Origin: Roseivirga sp.
GTDB taxonomy: Bacteria; Bacteroidota; Bacteroidia; Cytophagales; Cyclobacteriaceae
Reading direction: 5' to 3'
Assembly: GCA_018402485.1 (NCBI GenBank)
Contig: JAGYIY010000001.1
Location: forward strand, 1,210,001-1,274,000
DNA length: 64,000 bases
The translations under genes and the position numbers were made by a program. Below the pieces are notes generated by a model, which made no database searches, had not been told where the DNA came from, and saw nothing but the letters and a program-made list of their open reading frames with translations. Shown here one piece after another: positions 1-10,377 of this stretch. Positions within the stretch are counted from its first letter, which is position 1. Each line of letters begins with the position of its first letter.

Positions 1-186
1 CGTGTCGAGCAGCCGGCCTCCTTAAGTGTAGCTGCCTTATTGGTGAAACCCGAACAAATGAAAACCCAAATTAACATCGAGTACACCGGCTTCGAAATTT
101 CGGAGTTGTTTGTGGTCGGTTATGGTTTGGATTACGACGGGCAGGGGCGCTATTTGAAAGATATTTATCAATTAAAGGACGACTAA
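1..186 (+). CDS. hpt: Hypoxanthine phosphoribosyltransferase, C-terminal fragment
   Basis: The window opens inside this gene; only the last 61 residues and the TAA stop are present. The protein should convert hypoxanthine or guanine plus PRPP to IMP or GMP (purine salvage, cytoplasm). The visible tail holds the segment VVGYGLDYDGQGRYLKD, the conserved HPRT C-terminal block in which the Asp near the end (L-D-Y) contributes to purine binding. The PRPP loop lies outside the window. It sits directly upstream of the adenylate kinase gene, a sensible nucleotide-metabolism neighbour. The identification rests on this one block, which is quite distinctive. Confidence 0.8.
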   Translation, partial: RVEQPASLSVAALLVKPEQMKTQINIEYTGFEISELFVVGYGLDYDGQGRYLKDIYQLKDD

Positions 187-198
187 TTTTTCCTTCAC

Positions 199-206
199 TA
201 TATTTG
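199..206 (+). promoter_or_regulatory. Candidate -7 element for adk
   Basis: TATATTTG matches the Bacteroidota -7 consensus TAnnTTTG exactly and lies 20 bp before the adk ATG. No TTTG is found 19 bp upstream, so this is a half-supported promoter. If used, the 5' leader would be about 14 nt with an A-rich start context and no Shine-Dalgarno sequence. Confidence 0.4.
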
Positions 207-226
207 TCCCGTAAAGAGAAAAACAA

Positions 227-808
227 ATGGTAAACATAGTACTCTTTGGCCCTCCTGGTGCTGGTAAAGGCACACAAAGCGAGAAAATCATTGAAAAATA
301 CGGGCTAAAACATATATCTACTGGCGATTTATTTAGAAAACACCTAGGCGAAGGCACTGATTTGGGCAAAAAAGCCCAGTCATTTATGGATAATGGTAAG
401 TTGGTACCAGATCATGTAGTCATTGGCATGGTAGATGACTTTTTGAATGACAATACAGGTGAGAAGGGATTTATTTTTGATGGTTTTCCCAGAACTGTAG
501 CACAAGCAGAAGCGCTAGATGAACTATTGGCCAAGCATGAAACTTCTATCAATTGCATGTTGATGCTGGAAGTGCCGCATGAAGAGTTGAAAAAAAGATT
601 GCTAGAGCGGGGTAAAACATCTGGTCGAGCAGATGATCAGAATGAAGAAAAAATCAACATTAGAATTCAAGAATATTTGAATAAAACGCTTCCTGTCGCA
701 TCTTTTTACGAGCAGCAAGGTAAAATTTGCAAGGTAAAAGGTGTAGGATCCATTGATGGTATTTTTGCCGATATTGCTGCAAGCCTCGATGCACATTTTA
801 AGGCCTAA
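227..808 (+). CDS. adk: Adenylate kinase
   Basis: Catalyses ATP + AMP to 2 ADP in the cytoplasm, keeping adenylates in equilibrium. The P-loop GPPGAGKGT lies at residues 8-16, the AMP-binding segment STGDLFR at 31-37 and DGFPRT at 85-90. At 193 aa it is the short form: the LID region (LLERGKTSGRADD, about 125-137) is brief and has no zinc-binding cysteines, unlike the longer 215-aa enzymes. The ATG at 227 is preceded by an A-rich stretch (AAAAACAA), the usual start context here. It lies 40 bp after hpt and 37 bp before obgE, so the three could be co-transcribed. Confidence 0.97.
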   Translation: MVNIVLFGPPGAGKGTQSEKIIEKYGLKHISTGDLFRKHLGEGTDLGKKAQSFMDNGKLVPDHVVIGMVDDFLNDNTGEKGFIFDGFPRTVAQAEALDELLAKHETSINCMLMLEVPHEELKKRLLERGKTSGRADDQNEEKINIRIQEYLNKTLPVASFYEQQGKICKVKGVGSIDGIFADIAASLDAHFKA

Positions 809-845
809 AAGATAAGTCTTACCTTTTTATCAAAACCCTTTCCCC

Positions 846-1850
846 ATGGCAAGCACTAATTTTATTGATCATGTAAGACTTTATTGCCGTTCGGGCAATG
901 GGGGAGCGGGTGCTGTTCACTTCCGTAGAGAAAAACACGTGCCAAAAGGTGGTCCTGATGGGGGAAATGGCGGTAGAGGAGGTCACATTATCTTGAGAGG
1001 AAATTCTAACCTGTGGACACTACTGCATCTGAGGTACCAAAAACACGTCTTTGCCCAAAATGGTGAGGCAGGTTCAGGACATGGTAGCACCGGGTCCGAC
1101 GGTGAGGATATCGTTCTTGAGGTGCCTTTAGGAACCATGGCTAAGCATGCCGAAACAGATGAAATACTTGTAGAAATCACTGAAGAGGGGGAAGAAAAAA
1201 TTTTACTCCAAGGTGGGCGAGGGGGTATGGGTAACCAGAATTTTAAAACATCTACCCAACAAACACCCAGATATGCCCAGCCTGGAGAGGAGGGCATTGA
1301 GCGTTTATGTGTGCTTGAATTGAAACTTTTGGCCGACGTGGGCTTGGTCGGATTCCCGAACGCAGGTAAGTCTACATTATTGTCAGTGCTCTCGGCAGCA
1401 AAACCAGAAATTGCAGATTATCCTTTTACGACATTGGTCCCTAATTTAGGAGTAGTAAGCTATCGCAACCATAGGTCTTTTGTGATGGCCGATATACCGG
1501 GAATTATTGAGGGAGCTTCTGAAGGGAAGGGGCTTGGTATTCGTTTCTTACGACACATTGAACGCAATTCCATGCTTCTTTTTATGGTGCCGGCCGATGC
1601 GGACGACATAGCGCAAGCATACGATGTTTTGTTAAAGGAACTGAAAAAGTATAACCCCGAGTTGCTTGACAAAGAACGCATTCTGGCCATTTCGAAAAGC
1701 GATATGCTAGACGATGAACTTAAGGCGGAAATAGAAAAGTTGTTGCCTAAAGATGTAGAAACACTGTTTATTTCATCTGTTGCTCAAAAAGGATTGGTAG
1801 AGCTGAAGGATAAAATATGGTCTAAAATGAATGCTGTAGACGAGGGCTGA
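846..1850 (+). CDS. obgE: GTPase Obg (CgtA)
   Basis: Large-subunit ribosome-assembly and stress GTPase. The glycine-rich Obg domain occupies residues 1-158 ([12 protein letters not shown] and similar runs). The G domain follows: G1 GFPNAGKS at 169-176, G2/switch [10 protein letters not shown] around 193-202, G3 DIPG at 226-229, G4 as SKSD at 283-286 (variant of NKxD) and G5 ISSVAQKG near 309. At 334 aa it ends after the G domain, so the optional C-terminal OCT extension is absent, a common state in this phylum. It follows adk on the same strand. Confidence 0.97.
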   Translation: MASTNFIDHVRLYCRSGNGGAGAVHFRREKHVPKGGPDGGNGGRGGHIILRGNSNLWTLLHLRYQKHVFAQNGEAGSGHGSTGSDGEDIVLEVPLGTMAKHAETDEILVEITEEGEEKILLQGGRGGMGNQNFKTSTQQTPRYAQPGEEGIERLCVLELKLLADVGLVGFPNAGKSTLLSVLSAAKPEIADYPFTTLVPNLGVVSYRNHRSFVMADIPGIIEGASEGKGLGIRFLRHIERNSMLLFMVPADADDIAQAYDVLLKELKKYNPELLDKERILAISKSDMLDDELKAEIEKLLPKDVETLFISSVAQKGLVELKDKIWSKMNAVDEG

Positions 1851-1869
1851 TGTCGCTCAACTGACAAAT

Positions 1870-1920
1870 GCGGTAAGCCGCACTTTTGGCATATGCCAAA
1901 TTGACACGTAAAACCGGCTT
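1870..1920 (+). promoter_or_regulatory. Nested inverted repeats upstream of grpE-dnaJ, possible operator
   Basis: A perfect 16-bp palindrome, TTTGGCATATGCCAAA, occupies 1885-1900. It is bracketed by AAGCCG (1875-1880) and its complement CGGCTT (1915-1920), and preceded by a small hairpin GCGG-TAAG-CCGC (1870-1881). It is not the CIRCE element (TTAGCACTC-N9-GAGTGCTAA). Position 65 bp before grpE suggests a regulator site or leader structure; which protein would bind is unknown. Confidence 0.45.
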
Positions 1921-1964
1921 GGCAAACAAATTGTTGCCTCGATGAAAGATTCTAATGAATAGAA

Positions 1965-2540
1965 ATGGCAAAGAAAAAGAAAGCAAACAAACAACAAGAG
2001 GAAGCAAAAGCTCAAAATCAAGAAGATATCCAAGTAGAAACAGCTGAGCAGGAGCATGAAACCCATACCGAAGAAGTTGACGAGCTGAGTAGAGAAGAAC
2101 AGTTGGAGAAAGAGGTAGATGAAGCCAGAGACAAGTACTTGCGTCTTTATTCAGAATTTGAAAATTTTAGAAGAAGGAATGCCAAAGAGCGGATTGACCT
2201 GATTAAAACAGCCTCATCGGATTTGGTGTCAGAGCTGATTCCAACCATCGACGATTTTGAACGGGCCAAAAAAGCCAATGAAACACAAGAAGATGTAGTG
2301 CCCGTAAAAGAGGGTTTCGACTTGATTTACAATAAGCTTGTGAAAACATTGCAGGCCAAAGGCTTGAAAGTAATGGAAACCGAAAAAGGCACACCATTCG
2401 ATGCAGACCTTCACGAAGCTGTTACCCAGTTTCCGGTCGAGGATAAAGACATGAAGGGTAAAATTATTGATACCGTAGAAAAAGGCTACTTTTTAGGAGA
2501 TAAAGTAATTCGGTTTGCTAAAGTAGTGATAGGAGCATAA
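1965..2540 (+). CDS. grpE: Nucleotide exchange factor GrpE
   Basis: Releases ADP from DnaK in the Hsp70 cycle. The 191-aa protein has a charged, low-complexity N-terminus ([11 protein letters not shown], then Glu-rich to about residue 50), a long helix with the GrpE hallmark [14 protein letters not shown] at about 58-72, and the C-terminal beta domain with [12 protein letters not shown] and [17 protein letters not shown]. Length and order are normal. dnaJ starts 2 bp after the stop, so the pair is one operon; dnaK lies 12 kb away. An unusual palindrome sits upstream. Confidence 0.97.
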   Translation: MAKKKKANKQQEEAKAQNQEDIQVETAEQEHETHTEEVDELSREEQLEKEVDEARDKYLRLYSEFENFRRRNAKERIDLIKTASSDLVSELIPTIDDFERAKKANETQEDVVPVKEGFDLIYNKLVKTLQAKGLKVMETEKGTPFDADLHEAVTQFPVEDKDMKGKIIDTVEKGYFLGDKVIRFAKVVIGA

Positions 2541-2541
2541 T

Positions 2542-3666
2542 ATGGCGAAAAGAGATTATTACGACATTTTAGGAGTAGGCAAAAATGCCACGGAAGAGGA
2601 ATTGAAGAAGGCTTATCGTAAAATGGCCATCAAATTCCACCCCGATAAAAACCCTGACAACAAAGAAGCCGAAGAAAAATTTAAGGAAGCAGCAGAAGCC
2701 TATGAGGTTTTAAAAGATCCTCAAAAACGCGCGCAGTACGATCGCTTTGGCCATGAAGGTATGCGTGGTGGCTTTGGTGGCGGAGCTGGAGGCGGTATGA
2801 GTATGGATGATATTTTCTCTCAATTTGGAGACATCTTCGGTGGAGGAGGCGGGGGTGGAAGTCCTTTCGATAGCTTCTTCGGAGGCGGAGGTGGTAGACG
2901 CCAGAGGAAAGGATCCAACCTTAGAATTAAACTGCACCTTACCTTACAAGAAATTGCCAACGGAGTAGAAAAGAAAATCAAAGTGAACCGACTCATCAAT
3001 GCCGATGGTGTCACTTATAAAAATTGCCCTAGCTGCGGGGGCTCAGGGCAAATGAAGAAAGTGGTGAATACCATGTTGGGCCAGATGGTTTCAGCAGCCA
3101 CTTGTTCGACCTGTAGCGGGTCAGGAAAAATCATTGATAAACGCCCTCCAGGAGTAGATAGTACTGGTCTGGAAATGAAGGAAGAAATCATTCCGATCAA
3201 AATTCCTGCTGGGGTTTCAGAAGGCATGCAATTATCGATGTCCGGCAAAGGAAATATGGCCCCTGGCGGTGGTATGCCCGGCGATTTGTTGATTGTTATT
3301 GAGGAAAAAGAGGACGAGCTACTCAAAAGAGATGGCAATAATGTTGTGTATGATTTATACATCAGTTTTGTGGATGCCGCCTTGGGAGGTAGTATGGAAG
3401 TACCTACCATTGATGGTAAAGTGCGTATAAAAGTTGATCCAGGAACTCAGAGTGGAAAAATTCTTCGCTTGAGAGGAAAAGGCATCAAGGATATCAACAA
3501 TTATGGCAAAGGAGACCAATTGATTCATGTGAATGTCTGGACACCAAAGAAGTTAACTTCTGAAGAAACAGACCTTTTAGAAAAGCTTAGAAACTCCGAA
3601 AATTTCCAACCCAAACCAGGCAAAGGAGAGAAAGGATTTTTCGAAAAAATGAAGGAGTTCTTTTAG
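2542..3666 (+). CDS. dnaJ: Chaperone DnaJ with only two of four zinc motifs
   Basis: Hsp40 co-chaperone that delivers substrates to DnaK and stimulates its ATPase. The J domain (1-70) has the HPD triad at 33-35 and is followed by a Gly/Phe region to about 120. The zinc domain has only CPSCGGSG (162-169) and CSTCSGSG (188-195). Where motif I should be the sequence reads LINADGVT (151-158), and where motif IV should be it reads PPGVDSTG (202-209), both without cysteine. Since zinc centre 1 uses motifs I and IV and centre 2 uses II and III, one centre appears lost as a unit and the other kept. The C-terminal substrate domains look complete at 374 aa. Confidence 0.95.
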   Translation: MAKRDYYDILGVGKNATEEELKKAYRKMAIKFHPDKNPDNKEAEEKFKEAAEAYEVLKDPQKRAQYDRFGHEGMRGGFGGGAGGGMSMDDIFSQFGDIFGGGGGGGSPFDSFFGGGGGRRQRKGSNLRIKLHLTLQEIANGVEKKIKVNRLINADGVTYKNCPSCGGSGQMKKVVNTMLGQMVSAATCSTCSGSGKIIDKRPPGVDSTGLEMKEEIIPIKIPAGVSEGMQLSMSGKGNMAPGGGMPGDLLIVIEEKEDELLKRDGNNVVYDLYISFVDAALGGSMEVPTIDGKVRIKVDPGTQSGKILRLRGKGIKDINNYGKGDQLIHVNVWTPKKLTSEETDLLEKLRNSENFQPKPGKGEKGFFEKMKEFF

Positions 3667-3723
3667 GCTTTTACCGTTTAAAAAAATGCGCAACCCGCTT
3701 TCAGTGTTCACGTATGAAAGAAC

Positions 3724-4611
3724 ATGCGAAATATTTTTGTGTGGTTCGTTTTATTTATTTTGCCTGAAACAATCTTTTTAGGGCAAACAAAAAAACACTT
3801 TGAAGTCAAAGACCCACAATCTTGCCAAAAGATAGAATTTACCTTGAATGCCTCTTCAGGTACCTGCGCTATTCGTACACGCTATGGGAAGATGCCCATC
3901 AGCATAATGGGCAATCATAACGAAGAGTTTGTCTCTGCTGATTTCGGACAAAATTACCAAGGAGAGGTATTGCATGCCTGGCTCAATCTAAAAGATAACG
4001 GGAAAGAGAATTTTGGAAGCAAGCTTGGCAAAATTTTCGGAACCAAGTCCATAGACAATGACAATTATTGGAATGTATATTTTACAAACCATCAGCCTTA
4101 CCGTTTAGATCTTACCTATGGAGTGGGTAAAGCTTATGTAGACCTGTCAGATATTGCGGTTGAAAATTGCCGAATTAAATCGGGGAATGCCTATGTTGAA
4201 GTGGGGTACCTTTCCAATGTACCCAACCAAATGGTTATGGATTCCTTAATCATTGATGTGGATTTGGGAGACATTGAAATCAAGCGTCTGAATTTGGCCA
4301 AGGCAAAAAATGTTTTGGCCAAAGTAGGTTTTGGCACTTTATCACTCAACTTCGAAGAAATTCCTGAAAAAGCGTGCGATATTTGGGCCAGCGTAGGTGC
4401 TGGTTCCTTGGTGGTGCACCTGCCTGAAAATGAGATGCCAGTAATCATTCACATGAAACAAACCAATTACAGGAAGTTTAAAATGCCGGTGGGCTTTAAA
4501 GAAATATCCGACAACACCTTCGTTAATCAAGGCTATTCCGTAAATGCCAAGAACCTACAGACTTTTAACATAGATCTTTCTATGGGCAGCGTAGAATTTC
4601 GAAACAAATAA
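3724..4611 (+). CDS. Secreted protein of unknown function, adhesin/toast-rack-like
   Basis: I do not recognise a named family. The 295-aa product begins with a hydrophobic signal segment (about residues 2-20, ending IFLGQ). The remainder is rich in short beta-type segments with recurring patterns such as YGKMPISIMG, GDIEIKRLN and GFGTLSLNFEE. This resembles the beta-helical toast-rack fold of DUF4097/adhesin-like proteins, but that is inference from appearance. It follows dnaJ by 57 bp and precedes an ABC exporter pair; no functional link is evident. Probably exported to the periplasm or outer surface. Confidence 0.75.
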   Translation: MRNIFVWFVLFILPETIFLGQTKKHFEVKDPQSCQKIEFTLNASSGTCAIRTRYGKMPISIMGNHNEEFVSADFGQNYQGEVLHAWLNLKDNGKENFGSKLGKIFGTKSIDNDNYWNVYFTNHQPYRLDLTYGVGKAYVDLSDIAVENCRIKSGNAYVEVGYLSNVPNQMVMDSLIIDVDLGDIEIKRLNLAKAKNVLAKVGFGTLSLNFEEIPEKACDIWASVGAGSLVVHLPENEMPVIIHMKQTNYRKFKMPVGFKEISDNTFVNQGYSVNAKNLQTFNIDLSMGSVEFRNK

Positions 4612-4760
4612 TTTCATCTTCATATTATTCCGCATAGCGGGTTGAACTTCCGTTTAAAACCATACATTTTTTATTCTCGACACAATTTCTCACTTTTCAT
4701 AGGTATTTTTTGTCGAGCTTAGCTCGTGTTAAAAAGGTCAATCACTAAAATTCAAATATT

Positions 4761-5675
4761 GTGAACATACTCGAAGCGAAGGGCATCACTAAAAATTATG
4801 CCCAACACACGGCGTTAAAGAATGTAAGCATAGACATTCCCAAACAGTCCATTTTTGGTTTATTGGGCCCCAATGGAGCGGGTAAAACCACCCTGATTCG
4901 CATCATCAATCAAATCATCATGTGTGATGCCGGTGAAATAAGAATCAATGGAGAACTGCTCTCTCCCAAACATGTAAAAGTAATTGGATACCTGCCAGAA
5001 GAACGAGGGCTCTACAAAAAAATGAAGGTAGGGGAACAGCTCATGTACCTTGCCCAATTGAAAGGAATGAAAAGTGCAGAGGCGCGCAAGCGCATAAAGC
5101 ACTGGCTGGAGAAGTTGGAGCTTTCGGCTTGGGCAACAAAAAAGGTGGAGGACCTCTCTAAAGGAATGGCTCAGAAAATTCAGTTCATAGCCACTGTAAT
5201 GCATGAACCTGAATTGCTCATTTTAGACGAACCTTTCTCTGGGTTCGATCCGGTAAATGCCAACTTAATCAAGGATGAAATTTTTGAATTGAGAGATAAA
5301 GGCGCAACGGTTATTTTCTCCACCCACCGGATGGAATCTGTTGAGCAACTTTGCGATCATATTGCCTTGATCAATCATGCAGAGAAGATCCTAGATGGCT
5401 CTAAGAAAGACATCAAGCTTTCTCATAGAATGAATCAATATGAGGTGATTTTTAAGGGAGATTTGCCTGAAAGACCAGGTGCATTTCAAGTGCTTTCTAG
5501 AGAAATTTCTGAATTGGGTATGAATAAGGTGATCGTTGAAGCCAATGATAAAACGGCTTCACCCAACGATATTTTAGAAACCTTGATCAGCGATATAGAG
5601 CTGCATTCTTTTTCTGAAGTCATTCCATCTATCAACGATATATTCATCAACATTGTCAAAGGAGGTCAATCATGA
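4761..5675 (+). CDS. ABC transporter ATP-binding protein (NatA-like ABC-2 exporter)
   Basis: ATPase of an ABC-2 type exporter. Walker A GPNGAGKTT is at 36-44, the signature LSKGM at 132-136, Walker B LILDEP at 153-158, and the switch His in FSTHRMESV near 193. The C-terminal 90 residues, after the ATPase core, fit the DUF4162 extension typical of NatA-type ATPases. The start is GTG, in frame with the conserved opening ILEAKGITKNY. The stop overlaps the permease start (ATGA at 5672-5675), so the two are translationally coupled. Substrate cannot be read from sequence; Na+ extrusion is the namesake function only. Confidence 0.92.
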   Translation: MNILEAKGITKNYAQHTALKNVSIDIPKQSIFGLLGPNGAGKTTLIRIINQIIMCDAGEIRINGELLSPKHVKVIGYLPEERGLYKKMKVGEQLMYLAQLKGMKSAEARKRIKHWLEKLELSAWATKKVEDLSKGMAQKIQFIATVMHEPELLILDEPFSGFDPVNANLIKDEIFELRDKGATVIFSTHRMESVEQLCDHIALINHAEKILDGSKKDIKLSHRMNQYEVIFKGDLPERPGAFQVLSREISELGMNKVIVEANDKTASPNDILETLISDIELHSFSEVIPSINDIFINIVKGGQS

Positions 5676-7000
5676 ACCAGATTTTATTAGTACTCAAAAG
5701 AGAATACGTTACCCGGGTTAAAAAGAAGTCTTTTCTATTGGCTACTTTATTAACCCCTTTGGTGCTTCCAGCACTTATTTTTGTTATTGCCTACTTCGCC
5801 ACGCGTGACAAAGAAGAGAGAGACGAGCAAATATTAGTGCTTGATGAAAGCGGATACTTTACCGATGTTTTCGATCAAAGCGGATATGTTTTTGAAAACA
5901 TAACAGGTAGCCTTGAGGAGGCCAAAGCATCTTATGCCGAAAAAGGAGCTTTTGGCCTATTGTATATTCCAGAAATTGACCTTTCTGACCCCACTGTTCG
6001 TGGGTTTGAAGGTTTTCAATTGTATTCGAAATCGAACGCGGGTTTTAGAACACTCGAACGTTTTGAAGGTGCTATCCGAGGGCGCATTGAAGACTTAAAG
6101 TTAGAAAGATCTGGTTTAGACCCGGTCGTCATTGCTAATTTACAAGCTAGGGTAAGTTTAGAAACGTTTAACCTTACCGAAACTGGAGAGGCGAAGGCCA
6201 GTAATTCAGGGGTAAGTTTTGGGGTAGGTTATGCTACCGGGTTTCTGATTTACATGTTTATTTTTGTTTATGGCTCCCAGATCATGCAATCTGTACTGGA
6301 TGAAAAAAGTAGTCGCATCGTAGAAGTCATTGTTTCTTCAGTGCGACCTTTTCAGCTAATGATGGGGAAAGTACTAGGTGTGGGTGCAGTCGGATTCACT
6401 CAGTTGTTGATATGGATCGTCCTGATTGCCACATTGTCCACTGTGGGGGTAGGTATTTTGGCGGGTGGCAGCGATGCCATGATGGAGGCTGCTTCACAGC
6501 AAATGCCAGATACCGAAATGAGCCTGACAGAACAACAAGAATTGGCTCAAGATATCAGGAGCATGGTAGCTTCTATTCCAGTGGTGAAAATTTTACTCTC
6601 CTTTTTGTTTTACTTTATGGGAGCCTACTTACTCTATGGGGCTTTGTATGCGGCCATTGGTGCCTCTGTCGACAGCTTGCAAGATGCCCAGCAATTTATG
6701 TTCCCCATCATTTTGCCGATTTTAGCAGCGATCATGTCCATGTTCTTTGTTTTGGAAGACCCCAATAGTGGACTTGCCGTAACCCTTTCCATGATTCCTT
6801 TCACATCACCGATTATCATGATGGCTAGAATTCCATTTGGTGTGCCTGATTGGCAACTCGCCCTTTCCATGTTGTTTTTGATAGGAGGTTTTGTGGGTAC
6901 CATCTGGATAGCCGGAAGAATCTACCGTATCGGGATTCTTATGTATGGGGTAAAAGTGAATTGGATGACCATGAAGAAATGGTTTACCATGAAGGTCTAA
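5672..7000 (+). CDS. ABC-2 type transporter permease (NatB-like)
   Basis: Membrane partner of the preceding ATPase, 442 aa. An N-terminal membrane segment (about 24-44, LATLLTPLVLPALIFVIAYF) is followed by a soluble periplasmic domain of about 150 residues. Then come five or so hydrophobic spans between about 185 and 430, including the pattern DEKSSRIVEVIVSSVRPFQLMMGK that marks NatB/YhaP-type ABC-2 permeases. It overlaps the ATPase gene by 4 bp and is followed by a hairpin terminator, which closes the unit. Confidence 0.9.
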   Translation: MNQILLVLKREYVTRVKKKSFLLATLLTPLVLPALIFVIAYFATRDKEERDEQILVLDESGYFTDVFDQSGYVFENITGSLEEAKASYAEKGAFGLLYIPEIDLSDPTVRGFEGFQLYSKSNAGFRTLERFEGAIRGRIEDLKLERSGLDPVVIANLQARVSLETFNLTETGEAKASNSGVSFGVGYATGFLIYMFIFVYGSQIMQSVLDEKSSRIVEVIVSSVRPFQLMMGKVLGVGAVGFTQLLIWIVLIATLSTVGVGILAGGSDAMMEAASQQMPDTEMSLTEQQELAQDIRSMVASIPVVKILLSFLFYFMGAYLLYGALYAAIGASVDSLQDAQQFMFPIILPILAAIMSMFFVLEDPNSGLAVTLSMIPFTSPIIMMARIPFGVPDWQLALSMLFLIGGFVGTIWIAGRIYRIGILMYGVKVNWMTMKKWFTMKV

Positions 7001-7021
7001 TATTTAAGAATAGAGATAAGT

Positions 7022-7056
7022 AAAAGCCTGCTTTTGTCGTCAGAAGTAGGCTTTTT
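7022..7056 (+). terminator. Rho-independent terminator after the ABC exporter
   Basis: AAAAGCCTGCTT pairs with AAGTAGGCTTTT (one G-T pair) around a short loop, followed by a T run. It lies 22 bp after the permease stop. Confidence 0.75.
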
Positions 7057-7168
7057 CTTTGAGAACACCCGAAAGAACATTCCGTTTAAAATCGATAACT
7101 TGCTGTTCAAACATTGCTAAATTTTTGTTCACCTGTACTTCAAAAGGCTCTTAGGCGTTAACTGATTT

Positions 7169-8395
7169 ATGGAAAATCCTTTTAAAGGTGCTTTATCCAT
7201 CGACTTTTATTCCAATCAGTCGAAAATTAAATGGTTGATACTCATTGTGGCCGTGGTCATTGGCTTGGGCTCTATCATTTATACCAACCAATTGGTTGAG
7301 GTATTGAAACAAGGGGAAGAAGAAAAGATTAGGCTTTGGGCTCAGGCAGTGGAGTTTTCGGGAGCTGCTGAGGTAGATGAGTCTGCCCTAACTTTTATTA
7401 CTTCTAACATCATTACACCCGAAAATAAACTACCGGTAATTCTGGTAGATTCTGCAACACAGAAGATTTTGTTATCCAACAATGTATTCGACAAAAAGGT
7501 GGTTTCCGACAAGCAGTCGAGCGACCTTGAAAATGCACTTGTTCAAATGAAGCAGGAGAATAATCCTTTCACCATCAAAGTAAAGAATGGCCAAAATGGG
7601 GAGATTACAGATATTCAGTACGTTTATTATCGCAACTCTTATTTGTTGAGACAATTGCAAGCCTATCCCTATGTACAACTCACCGTCATTGCAATTTTTG
7701 GTTTTATCGCCTATTTGGCTTTTAGCTATTCGCGTACAGCCGAGCAGAATCGAGTTTGGGTGGGTATGGCCAAAGAAACAGCCCATCAATTAGCCACTCC
7801 TCTTTCTTCATTGATGGCATGGTTGGAATATATGCGTAGCATGGAGGCCATGGAAAACCAATCTGAGTTGTTACAAGAGTTAGAAAAAGATGTGGAACGT
7901 TTGCAAAGGATTACGGAACGCTTTTCCAATATAGGTTCGCTGCCAAGTCTGACACGCGAAAATGTATCTGCAGTGGTGGATAAAACCCTATCTTACTTGC
8001 AGCCACGAGTAAGCCGAAAGGTGAGGATGAGCATTGATGAAAATGCTTCGAGAGCGATAGAAGCACGCATGAACGTTCCCTTGTTTGAGTGGGTCATTGA
8101 AAACTTGGTGAAGAATGGCATTGATGCCATGGGAGGTATTGGGGAATTAAGGGTAAATATTATACAGGTAAACACAGACGAAGTGTGCATAGATTTGGCT
8201 GATACTGGCAAAGGCATTACAAAAAGTAAATTTAAAGAAGTATTCAAACCGGGCTTTACTACCAAACAAAGAGGCTGGGGTTTAGGCTTGGCTTTGGTGA
8301 AGAGAATCATTGAAAACTACCATCAGGGTAAAATTTTTGTAAAGTCTTCGCAAGTCGGAAAGGGCACTACTTTTCGCATTGTTTTGCAGGCCTAA
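7169..8395 (+). CDS. Membrane sensor histidine kinase, orphan
   Basis: Two membrane spans (about 22-39 and 170-187) flank a periplasmic sensor segment of about 130 residues. The kinase core follows: H-box ETAHQLATP with His206, N-box ENLVKNGIDAM at 311-321, G1 DTGKGI at 345-350, F-box region FKPGFTTK and G2 GWGLGLALVK at 369-378. It should autophosphorylate His206 and pass the phosphate to a response regulator, but none is encoded next to it. The stand-alone position (terminator upstream, atpD promoter downstream) gives no hint of its signal. Confidence 0.93.
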   Translation: MENPFKGALSIDFYSNQSKIKWLILIVAVVIGLGSIIYTNQLVEVLKQGEEEKIRLWAQAVEFSGAAEVDESALTFITSNIITPENKLPVILVDSATQKILLSNNVFDKKVVSDKQSSDLENALVQMKQENNPFTIKVKNGQNGEITDIQYVYYRNSYLLRQLQAYPYVQLTVIAIFGFIAYLAFSYSRTAEQNRVWVGMAKETAHQLATPLSSLMAWLEYMRSMEAMENQSELLQELEKDVERLQRITERFSNIGSLPSLTRENVSAVVDKTLSYLQPRVSRKVRMSIDENASRAIEARMNVPLFEWVIENLVKNGIDAMGGIGELRVNIIQVNTDEVCIDLADTGKGITKSKFKEVFKPGFTTKQRGWGLGLALVKRIIENYHQGKIFVKSSQVGKGTTFRIVLQA

Positions 8396-8401
8396 AGATG
8401 A

Positions 8402-10012
<1,611 letters not shown>

Positions 10013-10016
10013 ACTT

Positions 10017-10265
10017 ATGCACCTAGAAGTTGTAACTCCAGATAAAACAGTTTTCGAGGGAGAAGCCACCGCGGTAACTTTCCCTGGAAGTGATGGTGAG
10101 TTTCAAGTATTGAATGACCATGCTCCTATGATTTCTGCTCTAGGAAAAGGGGCAATGACCATTAAAACCTCTGGAAAAGAGGAGATCGTATCTGTTGATG
10201 GTGGAGTGGTTGAAGTGTTAAAAAATAAAGTGATTGTGCTGGCTGAGTCTGTCATTGAAGCTTAG
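10017..10265 (+). CDS. atpC: ATP synthase F1 subunit epsilon, short form
   Basis: Central-stalk subunit linking rotation to catalysis. Only the N-terminal beta-sandwich is present: it opens MHLEVVTPDKTVFEGEA, carries the conserved TFPGSDGEFQVLNDHAP, and ends at residue 82 with IVLAESVIEA. The C-terminal two-helix hairpin that inhibits ATP hydrolysis in E. coli-type epsilon (about 135 aa) is absent. There is no frameshift and a terminator follows at once, so this is the natural length. Confidence 0.97.
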   Translation: MHLEVVTPDKTVFEGEATAVTFPGSDGEFQVLNDHAPMISALGKGAMTIKTSGKEEIVSVDGGVVEVLKNKVIVLAESVIEA

Positions 10266-10283
10266 CATCTCTTCAAAATCTTT

Positions 10284-10317
10284 AAAAGTCCTGCCTGTAA
10301 AGGTCAGGGCTTTTTTT
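10284..10317 (+). terminator. Rho-independent terminator of atpDC
   Basis: AAAAGTCCTG pairs with CAGGGCTTTT (one G-T pair), then a run of seven T, starting 19 bp after the atpC stop. Confidence 0.8.
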
Positions 10318-10377
10318 ATGTTCATTACGAGCCTTTATCGTTTGGGTTGGTGCTCAATTTCATTAGTAAGTGCCTAT

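Noticed and set aside
4714-4726. Small hairpin CGAGC-TTA-GCTCG before the ABC exporter genes
   Set aside because: Short, without a T run and not matching a known riboswitch or operator; insufficient to call.
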